Origin: Doris montereyensis
Lineage: Eukaryota > Mollusca > Gastropoda > Nudibranchia > Dorididae
Length of the DNA: 64,000 bases
Assembly: GCA_037039925.1 (NCBI GenBank)
Contig: JAXRKP010000683.1
Span: forward strand, 46,001 to 110,000
Reading direction: 5' to 3'
Shown here: piece after piece, positions 40,531-53,107 of the stretch
Layout: the number at the start of each line of letters is the position of its first letter
Numbering within the stretch: position 1 is the first letter of the stretch
Position numbers and translations under genes: made by a program
The notes under the pieces: generated by a model
What the model was told of the DNA's origin: nothing
The model's database searches: none
Seen by the model: the letters and a program-made list of their open reading frames with translations, nothing else

Positions 40531-43500
40531 ACAGATTTAAAATCAATTTAAAGCTGCTTGAGTACAGCTGAAATGGCCAATCAGTCATTTTGTGTACAAA
40601 GTTTTAATTTAATTACAGGAGCTCCATACCAGTATCGTTGTTTCTGGAGTAAAAAAACCTTTCCCCTTTTTCTTCTTTTGTGCTCTTCTTAACCACAACA
40701 CTTGAGCACAAGTCCAGAGATAACAGAAAAAAATGGGATTTTGCTTTCAAAAAGAAAAGAGGAATATTTTGAGAAAAAAAAAAAGTACACATTTTGAAAA
40801 TGTATAAAGCTGAATGTGAACAGGAGAAATAAAACAACAAAAAAGCTCAAAAAGTGTACAATCTTGAAAAAAAAAGATTATTCTCTAAAGAGGCACACAA
40901 ATCAACATTTTTAGCAGTAGGTTGGTAGCACTACAAATCCATACTTTCTATGACGGCAATTGTAAATGGTATGCATTTCTCAAACCCACTTGTGAGAGAA
41001 AGGTAAAGCAACATGGTTACAATCTCTTTGCGTTGGGCAAAATCAAGACTATGGACAGTTGTAATGCTGAGAACAGGATGCATTAGCTTATAAAACTTAA
41101 ATTAATACTAGTAGACCTCCAGCACACAAAACTGGGTTCATTCAGCAATTGAACTCTACAGAAAGATCTGAATGTGACATGGAGTTCAGAAAATCAACAA
41201 AGTAACATGTAACAGTTCAAGCTCAAACAAAACACTGAAAAACGCTTTGCTTCAAACATTTTGGCCCCAGGGCTGTAATGCTATGGTATTATTTTCATTC
41301 CATGGAAAAACATACTCGTAATATTTAATGTTTTGTTCAAAGCGTATCTCGATCACACGTAGAAAGATGTCATTGACTTGATTTGGAAGAATGCAAATTT
41401 ATAGACTAAAAGAACATTTCCATAATACTAGTGAAATAGCAAGACTGGCAGAGGAAGAAAACACGATGGAAGGCGGCCCAACAAACACCTCTATGGAATG
41501 AGAGAAAGACCCAGAACAAGGCCTGTGTGACATACAACATGAAGTCAAGGCATTGAGATCAAGACAATGAGCTGAAGTGGGGCTTATACTGTCACTGTCA
41601 TATCAAATAGTGCCTTAGACTTACACTCACTGTGTGAACAAAAGGACACATTTAAAATGCACTTGTCTTCTGTACATTAGTGTATCTCCTAAACTGGGAG
41701 AAAAGATTTCTCCTTAACTTTTTATCATGTGGTAGTGTTAAATTTATCTTTCAGCCAGGGAAATATATCAAATAAAATATTTCTTTTTTTCTTTTTAAAA
41801 ATAAGAGAATGCTCATGGAAATGGTCATGTGTGGATTTCATTATGAGATGGACAAAGATGTCTATTGCAATTATTAATCTGCAAACTTTGAAGTAAAAAT
41901 ACAATGTTGAATTTCATAGAGATGTGTGATACACAAAAAGGATTTCACATGCCCTGAAGAATATCAATCAACACAGAACAAGAAAAACAACCACAAACCC
42001 ATTTCAAAGTCAAGATTTAAAAAACCTTGGCTAATAGTACTATTTTTCATTCTCAAAATATATGGTGCACATAAAATCACATGAACTTGAATTAAAAATA
42101 TGAAATTTTACATTAGGCCATGACACTACTGTCAGGAGGAATAAATGAAATTTTGTTCACATTTCTAAGATAAATATTACCTCATAAATTTTTGATTGAA
42201 TAACTCAGTAACTTTCATCTAACCTAAGAATAGACAATATAAAATAATATATGTGCACATTTAAGTTCTATATGAAAAAAACATCATGTATTACTTGATT
42301 TGAATACCGTTTACTGAAATCGTTTAGGAAGAAAAGCCCATGTGGAGGAGAAAACAAATTCTCTTTGTTCTCCTCAAGACAACAAGTTAAAGATAATACA
42401 AAGCAAAACCTACAACTTTTAATTTTACTAATAGCCAATGACGGCTTATGAGTTGATGTTGAAGTCAGAGCATGTAAACAATTCTAAACATACAAACGTA
42501 CTTGCATAAATTTACTCAGAGCTTCATGTGACACTGATCCCACTGTTTCAATCACCATCATAAGGTTAAAAAATCTGAAGCCTCAAAGGCGAAGGTCAAC
42601 AAAACACTTCAAACATCTCCTGCTTCACAACACTGAGGGTCATCATTATAAAATCAATATAATTTCATAATATGCAGATGTCGTGGAAAACGTAATATTG
42701 CACAAAGGAAAGAATTGTGCCAATGTCACAAAATTTTGTTAACAATTATTGTTGAAAACATTGCATGACTTTGAGAAAAGCTAAATTCTATGCATATTAA
42801 GTCAAGTCAAGTAAGTCATTTAAAAATTTCCAGAGAATACTTGATGTGATGGAAAATATAAGAGTAGACAATAAATCAAATGGCATGAGAAAACCCCCCA
42901 TGGCTAGAATTAAATTTAAAGAGCCATCTAACCATTTGTACAGCAAGACCTGAAAAAAATACACAGAATATGATTTGTGTCGGATATGTTACATGTCAGT
43001 TACATGACACATATAAATGAGACAGCAAATATGAAAACAAGGAGAGAGCAAAATAAAAACAGCTTAAAATATCGTCTGTTTTAGTATGTAAGTCAGCGAT
43101 ATATGAGATATGAGATTTGTCCTTCAAATGAACAAACTTCTGCTTCTTTCGTGTCTTCATAAACATTGGAGACCTTGAACCAATAGAAAAGTTATTTTTA
43201 TGCACATGATCTAAATGAAGATCCCCATCTTTCTTCCTGCCTTGAAGCTCAACCTCATAAGTCAACGGGCAGACTTAATAGTTTTGATCTTTCAAAAAGT
43301 TCAATTTTAACCCTATAAATCCATTTTGGGAACAACTGATTTCTTTTTTCTCTACCACATTCTTAAGACTAAAGTAGTAGTTACTAGATTGTAATCCAAA
43401 AAGCATAAACTAGAGTTTACTGCCCTATTTGAAAATTCATTACCCGTTTTTATCGTCCTAAAAAATATGTCATGCAAACTTACGTGTTTAGATAGTTTCA

Positions 43501-43920
43501 CAGACGATATATAAAACTATTAGTTTGGTTGACACAATAGCAGTTGGGAAAATGGCAAACCGCATAAATACAAAACAGGGTCAATTCTTTTGACTATAAT
43601 TTACATCAATGAATCACACTGTTATGTCATGTTCACAGCAATTAGGTGGTTGGTTTTCCTTCTTCTTACACCCCATTAGTTGTGTCAAAGAAAAACGAAT
43701 CGAAGATATTTCTATCACCTGTCCGCTTACCTTGACCTTGAACTGGATCTAGCTTTGACACAGCGCAATGATTTCTTTTCCTTCACCAAAAGAAAATAGT
43801 TGTTTAATTCAAGACAAATAACATTAATAATCTCTTGAATAACGTCTTGTCTTGATCTTATTATTCAGTTACCATAATTTTTGTGAGGATAAGGGGTCTA
43901 ATAATAAATAATACAAATTT
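40531..43920. other. Non-coding, AT-rich
   Basis: No exon, RNA gene or tandem array is supported. It could be distal 3' flank of the XKR gene, which is transcribed towards it. Confidence 0.5.
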
Positions 43921-44162
43921 TGCCCTAGATTGGACTACATCTTATCTCCAAGCCCTCGCAAGGTCAGGCATTTTCCCTTGGTCCCATGATAGTCCAATCT
44001 AGGTCAAAATCGGCTCATGATCCTTGCTCCCATGATAGACCAATCTAGGTCAAAAATGGCTCATGATCCTTGCTCCCATGACAGACCAATCTAGGTCAAA
44101 ATTGGCTCATGATCCTTGCTCCCATGATAGACCAATCTAGGTCAAAATTGGCTCATGATCTC
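43921..44162. repeat. Minisatellite, about 60-bp unit, with inverted flank
   Basis: CCAATCTAGGTCAAAAT, GGCTCATGATCCTTGCTCCC and ATGATAGAC repeat about four times from 43985. The segment at 43921-43938 (TTGCCCTAGATTGGACTA) is the reverse complement of the start of the unit, so the array could fold into a hairpin. Confidence 0.88.
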
Positions 44163-44164
44163 AG

Positions 44165-45034
44165 AACTTTGAGTCATTACTTTTAACAGTTTGCAAATTT
44201 CACCATCAGCTTAGTAGGTAAATACGCGGTGACACAAAAGTGTGAGTGACAGAACAGGAGCACTGGTAAAATGTTAGATGAATAATTTCTCGTGTAAAAT
44301 CTAATAAGCATAGGACAATAAAAAAAACTGTTAAAAACCTAAAGAAGAAATTAACAGCACCTGATAATAATGTTTGCAGTTAGAAAAAGTTAACAAAACG
44401 ATAGTTTTCCATTGTTATCTTTCATACATTACACATGAAGAGATTATATATATTCTTATATAATATAATCATATCTAAAATGTACCTTTGCCACCATATA
44501 TACATGACTAATTATGGCATCAGAACGTATATGGCTTAAAATGTTATATATTAGTGGCCGTTGCCATTTAGAAAAAGAAAACAATGTACATGTTATTTGA
44601 GATCAGTTCATTACATTTTATCTAAGTTACTTGTTATTTGATAAAACTAACACACAGAGAGTATTCATTCATACACACAAAGCCACAACTTGCAACTTTT
44701 CATACCAGTGTGGCACAATCATACGGGTTATGACTGCACAAAATAAAATGTTGTAGAAACCTTCAGACACAGCACTGGCATTACGTTTCAAACAGAAATC
44801 AAATTTCTATAAGAGCTTGCAATTGAATTATGATACACGAGTTCCTTCCATATCTGAATATCGGCATGAATATTCATAAGAAGAAATGAAATATTGTTAA
44901 GAAATGTTTTGACAACTTAGATCTATATGTATTATGGTCAAAACATCATGTATATTCTTTAAATAACAGACTGGTGAGTTTTACAAATTAATGCTTGTCA
45001 AGTTTGTTACTATAATTTGTTTAGTATAATTTAT
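44165..45034. other. Non-coding, AT-rich
   Basis: No feature supported. Confidence 0.5.
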
Positions 45035-45330
45035 TACAAAGGGGACATGGTGATCCACAGATAAAGTGTTGACCTCTCAACCAAAATGTCAGAGTTTAAT
45101 ACCCAACAATTTGAAATTTGTTATGGTTTTTCAAGTAAAACTCCTGGTCGAGGTAGATGCATCGACACCTAGTCCTATCAGAGGTGAACTATAAAAAGGA
45201 TCACAACACTGTGCACATTAAGTTCCCTTGACTGTTTACAGGGCAGTCTGGGCAAAATAAAAAATCCTACAAAATAGCCTGTGATAACCTTACTAGTTAA
45301 TGAATGTGGGTAAAATCAGACAGATAAAAA
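45035..45330 (+). repeat. SINE family B, degraded copy
   Basis: GGGGACATGGTGATCCACAG, GACCTCTCAACCAAAATGTC, GGTAGATGCATCGACACC, CACAACACTGTGCACATTAA and TGTTTACAGGGCAGT follow the order of the copy at 36418. The B box is damaged (AGAGTTTAATACCC). Confidence 0.75.
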
Positions 45331-45701
45331 ATACAAAAATTCATTAAAAACTGAAAAATACAATAAAAAACTTGATAGTTTTTGCTTGTTTTAATGCTTT
45401 TGTTGCATTAATGTATGCCTAAAGAAAATATTTTTTATATATAAAACATCAAATTTCTAGTAATTAATTCCTCTGAATAAGCTAACTTAGCACGAGAATC
45501 CACGCATATAAGTAAATATTCTATAAAAGTGATTTTCCTACGAGAGATTTAATAACTAAGGTAACAAAGCATCTTAAGCAGTTCACAGTGAAGTTGTAAG
45601 CAAACAACTTTATCTATAAAGTGCCCGTGATAATCTCCTTTACATCCTCACCATGGACGTCTTACCTCTACAGAATACCATTTGTGAAAGGGATGTCAAA
45701 A

Positions 45702-45707
45702 TTTATT
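45702..45707 (-). promoter_or_regulatory. Putative poly(A) signal of XKR gene
   Basis: AATAAA on the minus strand about 100 nt after the XKR stop codon at 45807-45809. Position fits; usage is inferred. Confidence 0.4.
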
Positions 45708-45806
45708 ATGCTACCTCACACTGTCGTAACTTTATGCTCGACATGATGGTTTCTGTTTTGTGAGTGATTAAAAACAGGGTTCACCGTGATAACTGGCACG
45801 GAGACT

Positions 45807-46466
45807 TCAGCAGGTGGCGGTGGAGGCTCTAACTCCGGTAACAGTGGATTCTATGTCGTAACACAACGATTCATACACAACGTATGCGTCACAAGTTAAA
45901 CACATCTTGATCTTTTTGGTAGGGTGAAAAAAGCAATAATACAAAAGCTGGAAGACTATGTGGAGGACAAACAGGATTAAAACCACCGCAAAAGCCCCAC
46001 AAGTGATACCACTGACCTAAGTCGGGACTGAAACGAAACCAGAATGCTAGCATGAAAAAGCTTTCAAGGTACGTAATGAAATAAAATAATAAGAAAGCAA
46101 CGAGTGAAACCTTCTCTCAGATTCAGAAAACAGAATATCATAACATATCCACATATAATGTTAAACGCTCTTTCATGACACATATTCTTATAGAAACTCG
46201 TCTTCTGGGCCATCAACCATCCTGACATGAATAGCCAATGGAAAAGCAAAGGTCCAAACACCCACAATTGAAAAGTGGAAGCGAATGTAGCAATGCACAA
46301 GACTCTCCCTCCGATCTCACTTGCTCTCCATAAAAGTAGAAAGGAACGCTTATCCACTTCATCTTTGCTTTTTCATCATTAGAGTTTCGCAGGGAACGAT
46401 GATAGGACACCAGAGATGTGGCCAGGCTTGCCCATGATGAGAGGAGAGCTAGGGCTCGAAATGAAG
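45807..46466 (-). CDS. XK-related protein, last exon (three frame breaks)
   Basis: It begins after the acceptor TTTTTCTCTCCCTAG. It encodes the later membrane part of an XKR protein: SYHRSLRNSNDEKAKMKWIS, RVLCIATFASTFQLWVFGP, then HWLF, WLMAQKT, NIICGYVMIFCFLNLREG, LAFWFRFSPDLGQWYH and finally a membrane helix ending LLYYCFFHPTKK, with TGA at 45807-45809. These match the XK family order, with the HP-x-KK end typical of the last helix. The frame changes at the T4 run (46332-46335), in the T/A-rich stretch 46077-46097, and at the G4 run (45995-45998, read as C4 on plus). The first is one missing base; the other two are one extra or two missing. No other stop interrupts the conserved part, so base-calling errors are more likely than decay. 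Confidence 0.85.
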
Positions 46467-46908
46467 CTAGGGAGAGAAAAACAAGGAAGCAACTTTTACA
46501 TTAATTACTCAATCAATCGCAGATTTTAGGTTTTAAATTTTAATAAACAGCAAATTACCATCTCTATAGTCCATAATTCTTTCTAATGCATAAGAGAGGC
46601 TGATCTGAATGTATGGTATATAAATCTGCAAACATTACACAGGTTGTAATGCAGACTGAACAAAAAAGACTTAAGTCTTTATTATTTTGATTTGAAATAT
46701 ATATATTATATTTAAAATTTAATCTTTTTGTTTATTTTACTTTATTTATCCTTCCTCACCACATCATTAAAATCAATAAAAGCTCTAATTGAAGTGCTTT
46801 TTATAATCAAAGATTATGTCTCGTGTGAACACCACTTCTTCTTCCCCTGGCCACACACACAACCTTTTTCATATTCTACATTATAGCTAAAGAATACTGC
46901 CTTGTACA

Positions 46909-47033
<125 letters not shown>

Positions 47034-47273
47034 CAAGAGGTCTAAGTGGCTATTCTCATACCTCCTAAACATTTTTTAAAATATTTTGTTAACAATTTCA
47101 TGGGAGTATAGTAGTTCCAGATTTTATAAAGGCATATTGTACAAAGAAAATAGAGGAGTTAAAAACAGACCTAGAGAGGAGTTTGAGATAGCCATGAATT
47201 TGAGTTTTTTGTGCTTGAAATTTGCATGCTGCATTGTCTTATTAAATTATTATATTATAATCTATTGACTTAC

Positions 47274-47482
47274 TGCCAACATCATCATTGGTCTCCTTTA
47301 ATACCAGTGCAATGTAAAGTTGCCAAGAGAGTTGCGGTGCTGATTCAAGAAAACTCTCAAACAGTCTCAGTAAACAACTGTCAACATCTTCATAAAGCAT
47401 GAAGTGATAATAGCGATTCCGTTGCTTCTCTGTCAACTTCTTGTTTCTGCTCATGTGTCCATAGTATAAATAGGCCATGATC
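47274..47482 (-). CDS. XK-related protein, middle exon
   Basis: A 209-nt exon. The acceptor CTGTATTCTAG on the minus strand and phase 2 continuity with exon 1 (AG plus G gives Arg) fix the start; the donor is GGCA|GTAAGT. It encodes IMAYLYYGHMSRNKKLTEKQ, then a charged loop, YEDVDSCLLRLFESFLESAP and QLSWQLYI. The LLRLFE-x-FLESAPQL-x-LQLYI pattern is the best conserved signature of the XK/XKR family, and the charged loop before it is usual. The single A left at the end joins CT of the next exon as Thr. No lesion is seen in this exon. Confidence 0.93.
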
Positions 47483-48111
47483 CTAGAATACAGTAACAAT
47501 ACATCATCATAATGAAGCAAACAAATGCATCAAAAACTGTTTAAAATACAACTTTCTGAGGCCCACAAACAAAAGAATCAATAACTTTGATTTATTAAGC
47601 AAGTCTGAAGATGTTTCCTTTCCTTTAAAAGTTAAAATAAATGCAATCACATCAGGTGAGCATGATGGTGTTGATAGTAAAAAGCCAATATAATGGTAAA
47701 TGACAAAACAGGTGGCAGTATAAGGCTACAACTATACTATAATGGTGTGTTTATTATCGAGTCATTTCCCTTGATTACGCCACACAGCCATGTGGACAGT
47801 ACAGGCATATACTGTACTTTTACATGGTACATTATTTAGATAGTTAAGATAGTATAGATTGTTAGACTTAATCTTGACCGAGATGCAACTTCCCAGCAAC
47901 CAGGTCGCCATGGCATGTTTACATTTTCTGAGCTTCATGTGTGCTTCTGATGGGTAGTGTTAGGAAATGACTCTCAATTTCTCTCTGTGACATTAAAATA
48001 TTGTAGTAGTTTATGACAACGAAATTGATGATATACTAAAAATTAAAAGCAAAAGCAGACAATGCAGCCGATTGAAACAGGGCAGTGAAATGTGTATGTT
48101 GACCCGTTTGA

Positions 48112-48385
48112 TTTTGATTTGATTTACCCACATTCACAACTAAGGTGATCTCTGGTTTTTGTAAGATTTTTGCCCGGATTGCCAAGGATTTCTAACGTGC
48201 ACAGAGTATTGTGATCTGCACACAGGACCTCCTTTTTATTGTCGGTCTCTGATGGGAGTACTAGGTGTTGATCCACCTACCTGGGGCTAAATCTTGCAGG
48301 GGGGGGGGGGATAGAGAAAATATTTCAACCACTGCCGGGGCTCGAACCCATTGCCTCTGGACTACCGAGTCCCCTGCGCAGTGAC
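48112..48385 (-). repeat. SINE family B in XKR intron 1
   Basis: Reversed copy: CAGTGCGCAGGGGACTCGGT-type head (plus strand CTACCGAGTCCCCTGC) with the B box GGGTTCGAGCCCC, then CCAGGTAGGTGGATCAACAC, GTGCAGATCACAATACTCTG and a GTGAATGTGGGTAAATC end. It holds a 13-bp C run (plus-strand G run at 48298-48310). Confidence 0.8.
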
Positions 48386-48977
48386 CAGAGAAAATACAGT
48401 GGCAAAATGTGATCAATAACGGGCTTCACAGAAAGTGCCGCTGTTACTAGTGTTACAATAAGATATAATGACTGTTAGCATCATAAAGAGGCTTAAACGG
48501 ATCAATGAGCTTTCTAAGTACAACAAAAATATATTTGATAAGCCTATCTGATTGTTGAAAGATATTAACCGTAGTAGACTTCGGCCGGCTTGAACAATGG
48601 GAAGCAATCAACGGGCGGCTATTTTTTGGCCTGAATGACAAACTTTATCATGGAAAAAACTAATACATTCATTGACTTTTTATTATAGACTGTAGAGGAA
48701 AGGGGAGAAAACTCACTTTACTATAACCGTCATTACTATAACCGTCATCACTATATGCTGAAGTCATTACAACCATCTCATTTATATAGAGTATAGAGGT
48801 TCAATGACATCAGCACCATTTCAGGGGAAACCATCAATACATCCAAAGATTTATAATCAACTTCACTTAAAGTGGAGTTGACTGCTAGTTTGATTGAAGT
48901 GTGTATTATACTTAGAATTAATACTTTAAAATCAAAATGAGCAAGTTGCAAAAATATGTAATTCAAGTGTTCATTAC
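48386..48977. other. XKR intron 1, remainder
   Basis: Non-coding. A short duplicated phrase (ACTATAACCGTCAT) recurs at 48720-48755. Minus-strand open frames at 48413-48641 have no splice or family support. Confidence 0.6.
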
Positions 48978-49951
48978 CTAAACACTGGACCCAGTTGAAA
49001 TAAAGTGAAAGCAAATCTCAGGAACCAAACATATCTTGGAGTAACAAATGCCTTTTTTCTTGCTTTCTTGATCATGTCCACAATGTCCCTTTCTTTATTA
49101 TAATCAATTATATACCAATGCAAGCCCAAAGTTGTTGTCACAATAGAGGGCCATATTATCAAGCCTGTAGTTACTCCTGCATACATCCACATCTCCTGTC
49201 TGAAATAATGAACAGCTAACTCTATGTCTGTCGCAATATCTACAAAGAATACTGAAATTGCAAGAATTCCTATCACAATATCAAACCAACCAAATTTTAA
49301 GGTTGGTTCAAATAATCTTTCTTTTCGGTGATGATGAACAATGTCTGATGCAGGCCTAGATCTATCTCTGTGAAATATAAGGAGTTCTGCACGATCCAGT
49401 CCAATATCAGGACTATCATGACCCTCACGAGACATACCCATATCGGTAAAATCATAATTTTTGTCCATCTTTGTATCCGTTTGATAAACATGATTCTTCT
49501 GTAAGACTGGTTCAACGCAGACTCTATTTGTATCTCCAGCCTCTGATTCACTCTCATAAGACCGTGAGGTTTCTTTCGGTATTTGTTGAACAAGTTCTGC
49601 CTGTGCTCCTGAAGCTTGAACTTGTAAGACATCCTGGTTTTCTCCTCTAGACTCAGCTTCAATTCTGTCTTGACTGGCCTTCAGGCTATCCTGTAAAACT
49701 CTTTCGACAAGGAAACCATTGTCTAATGGCTCATCTAAAAAGCAAGATAAGATTTCATCATCATCTGCCCCTAAAGTGGTTAAATCATCATCATCATATT
49801 CGCTTGTAGTAGACCTGGATCTAGATCTATTGTAATTAAATCTAAGACTTGACGATCTACTACTTCGGGTTGAAGAATGGGCTCTCCTAGACACAACACT
49901 CTTGACGCGTGATCTGTGATGCACATCAGAAGGGGCTCTTAAAAACGACAT
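48978..49951 (-). CDS. XK-related protein (XKR family), first coding exon
   Basis: XK-related proteins are multi-pass plasma-membrane proteins; some vertebrate members are caspase-activated phospholipid scramblases and XK itself binds VPS13A. This exon gives 324 codons plus two bases and ends at the donor TTTAG|GTAATG. Start at 49951: an ATG with A at -3, the first in this frame; the open frame extends further up but has no ATG. Residues 1-219 are a cytosolic-looking tail, rich in Arg/Ser, then acidic (YDDDDLTTLGADDDE). Family homology begins at FGWFDIVIGILAISVFFVDI (about 220), with helices near 223-245, 256-281 and 305-325 and the conserved DIATDIELA and RFAFTLFQLGPVFR. With the other exons the protein is about 614 residues, in the range of long-tailed vertebrate XKR4/6/7. 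The exact paralogue cannot be set from sequence alone. Confidence 0.93.
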
Positions 49952-50044
49952 AGTGCCGGGTGTGTTAAATACAAAAAACGACAGTTCAAAACAGAAATAA
50001 AACAACCAAAAAAAAAGTGTTGTAGCTGAGAGTGAAACTGTCAC

Positions 50045-50961
50045 CAGGAAATCTTATCAACTTTCACTTTCACCTCCACCATCTTGACTGAGATGACAAT
50101 AAAAAAGATGCACGCATATTAAAAATTAGTATTATTTCCGTCTACTGTAAATTGATTCCAACGACTATCGAACCCATGTCGCAACTGGCAGTGTGCCCCA
50201 ACAGCGGATTTTCTGAAAACGCATTCACACGCACCGACACACACACACACACAAAGACTAATCTTCTCGCTTAAACTCAAACTTACATTTCCTTGTTGTT
50301 TACGAAATCAACGCTAGATACGTAGATCTATATAGATATACTAACATAATGTTTAGGTACATTATGAATTAAAGTCAAATTTTCCAAACTCAATACGTTT
50401 GGGGCTCAATAATTATGAAGAAACAGAATCGGTACAGGTCTAATATTAAAATTCCATGCAATGTTGTATTCCATGTTCATTGGTGTTACATGTATTATGA
50501 TTACCAATAATGGATCTGCCTGTTATATATTATTATGTAATTCACAAAGGGTCGTCAATAATAATAGTACATGTATACTCATACAATGTACATGTATGCA
50601 TCTTTACGTGTCCAAACTCCTCTGTCGATCTATTTTTTCATTTACTTTTGAAATAGGGACCAAAAATAATGATTCTTATGGTGTTAATCATTGTTTTCAA
50701 TATGAACATCTATACCATTAACATCACAGTGACCATTGTTATCACCACTATATCACCCACAACACCCACCATCACTATCATCATCACCAATATCGCCATC
50801 CCTAACACTATCATCATCATCATCCTCATTCTCATTTTCATTTGGGTGTTCTTTCTTGACTTGTTTTATGGTTAGTACACATGTATTAGATTAATACATG
50901 TATCAATATCATTATTAAAAGCCATCGGCGTAATCATTATTTAACCTGGTGACATGCTATT
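50045..50961. other. Upstream region of XKR gene; degenerate ATC/CAC repeats
   Basis: 5' UTR and promoter of the XKR gene probably lie here, but no TATA box or CpG island is clear. A (CA)n run lies at 50238-50254. Degenerate ATC/ACC repeats cover 50715-50850. Confidence 0.45.
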
Positions 50962-51222
50962 TGAAGTGATTATAAAGGTGGATTTATAGTCCGTATCCCC
51001 AGGTTCACTGACTGTACATATTTTATCCCCCACCAGACCAATTCATTCAAAATCCTTCTCAACTCCTGGGGAGCATAGAAATACACAAGCCTGTTAGGCG
51101 ATTCGTACTAACGCTCTGACAAGAAGAAAAAACACACCTGTGCCAGCCATGGGGTTGAACCAGTGTCGTCGTGATTACAAGTTCACAACACTGCGGTTTC
51201 GCTGCAACGCCTGCATAGCATT
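50962..51222 (-). repeat. SINE family A, reversed copy
   Basis: On the minus strand: GTTGTGAACTTGTAATCACG, CACTGGTTCAACCCCATGGC, TGTGCCAGCC-type order of family A, then CCCCAGGAGTTGAGAAGGAT and TGTACAGTCAGTGAACCTGG up to GGGGATACGGAC. The head adjoins the minisatellite at 51228 directly. Confidence 0.8.
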
Positions 51223-51227
51223 TACAA

Positions 51228-51828
51228 TCATATTGTGTTGCTGTGGTCATTTGGTGAGTTTTTGTCTTCATAGCTTTCACGATCACATTTTGTTGCTGTG
51301 GCCATTTGGTAAGTTTTTGTCTCCATAACTTTCACGATCACATTTCGTTGCAGTGGCCATTTGGTGAGTTTTTGTATCCATAGCTTTCGCAATCATATTT
51401 TGTTGCTGTGACCATTTGGTGAGTTTTTGTCTCCATAGCTTTCACAATCATATTTTGTTGCTATGGCCATTTGGTGAGTTTTTGTCTCCATAGCTTTCAC
51501 AATTACATTTTGTTGCTGTGGCCATTTGGTGAGTTTTTGTCTCCATAGCTTTCACAATTACGTTTTGTTACTGTGTCCATTTGGTGAGTTTTGTCTCATA
51601 GCTTTCACAATCATATTTCGTCGCTGTGGCCATTTGGTGAGTTTTTGTCTCCATAGATTTCACAATCATATTTCGTTGCTGTGGCCATTTGGTGAGTTTT
51701 TTGTCTCCATAGATTTCACAATCATATTTCGTCGCTGTGGCCATTTGGTGAGTTTTTGTCTCCATAGATTTCACTATCATATTTTGTCGCAGTGGCCATT
51801 TGGTGAGTTCTTGTCTCCATGGCTTTCA
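51228..51828. repeat. Minisatellite, unit about 55 bp, about 11 copies
   Basis: CATTTGGTGAGTTTTTGTCT, CCATAGCTTTCACAATCATA and TTTTGTTGCTGTGGC repeat with point changes. Each unit carries GGTGAGT, which equals a good splice donor on the plus strand. Confidence 0.94.
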
Positions 51829-51933
51829 GGGTGGTGGGGTGGTGCTCGGTTTTTTTTTTATCGTTTTGGACTTTTTTTTTCTTCTGAAAGCCTTCATTTC
51901 AGTACCATTGAATCTCTCTTTTTATATCTCTCT

Positions 51934-52283
<350 letters not shown>

Positions 52284-52288
<5 letters not shown>

Positions 52289-52474
52289 TCTCAACCACAC
52301 TCTCTCTCTCACTCACTCTCTCTCTCTCTCCAGCTCTCTCTCTGAGGACTCTCTCGATCCACTCACTCAGTCTCTCTCTCACTCACTTCTCTCTCTCGGA
52401 AACTCTCTCTCTCTCTCTCTCTTGAACCCACGATCTTTGGGCTCTCTCTCTCTCACACACTCACCTCTCGGACA

Positions 52475-52505
<31 letters not shown>
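52284..52505. repeat. CT-filled remnant of the 52.6-53.8 kb duplicated segment
   Basis: Short words occur in the same order as in the clean copy at 53530-53815: CAACCACAC, CCAGCTC, GAGGACT (for GAGACT), TCGATCCAC, CTCGGAAA, TTGAACCCACGATCTTT, CACCT and CGGACAACC. The bases between them are CT repeats rather than the expected sequence. Confidence 0.7.
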
Positions 52506-52512
<7 letters not shown>

Positions 52513-52541
52513 GCTGGCTCTCTCTCTCTCTCTCTCTCTCA

Positions 52542-52573
<32 letters not shown>

Positions 52574-53107
52574 ATGTGATATCTATCTAATCAATCAATT
52601 TAAAAATCGGGAAGAAACGAAGAAACAAATAAGCATTCACAGCAAGAGATTCAAGATAAAACAAAGAATGTGAAAAATAATCGTTGTCAAAATTGAGATT
52701 GAATGGGTAAAGTTAGCACCTAGCTAGTGCCAGAAGAACCCCTACTAAACGGACTGAGAGAAAAAAAAGTTTATAATTATAATTGGTTATTGACGCTTGG
52801 CTTATCGTCTCAGAACACCCTTCATATCTTATTCTTTTAAAGGAAATAATGTTCCGATTAAATTTTCTTTTTAAGGGACTAGGCTTACTTGACGTGAACC
52901 TCTGGATTTCTCGTCTGGGGCCTCAACCACACCCCTTCAGCTTCTCTCAACCAAACCCCTCAAGCTTTATACCTCTCACCCCCCTCCAGCTCACGGTACC
53001 CCTACGCCCCTCACTCATAAAGTTTTTGAAGTTGAGACTAGGTGTCGATCCACCTACCTTCACTAGATTTTCTCGGAAAAAACTCGATACACCTCTTTGA
53101 ACCCACT
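52506..53107. repeat. Duplicated segment, copy 1 (starts with CT tract)
   Basis: After a CT tract and CTCATGTGATAT, it shares CAAATAAGCATTCACAGCA, GAGATTGAATGGGTA, TTAGCACCTAGCTAGTGCCA, CCCCTACTAAACGGACTGAG and TTGACGCTTGGCTTATCGTC with copy 2. It ends in a partial SINE B (TCGATCCACCTACC, GAAAAAACTCGATACACC, TTTGAACCCAC). Confidence 0.9.

Noticed and set aside
46019..46073. An intron between REGFTRC and the SPDLGQWYH part of XKR, using a GTACCT donor and CTTAG acceptor
   Set aside because: The sequence in between reads as the expected family helix (FYFITYLESFFMLAFWF) after a small frame correction, so it is exon.
49952..50044. Extending XKR upstream of 49951 in frame
   Set aside because: The extension has no ATG and would add a hydrophobic segment before the charged tail, unlike the family; 49951 has a good start context.
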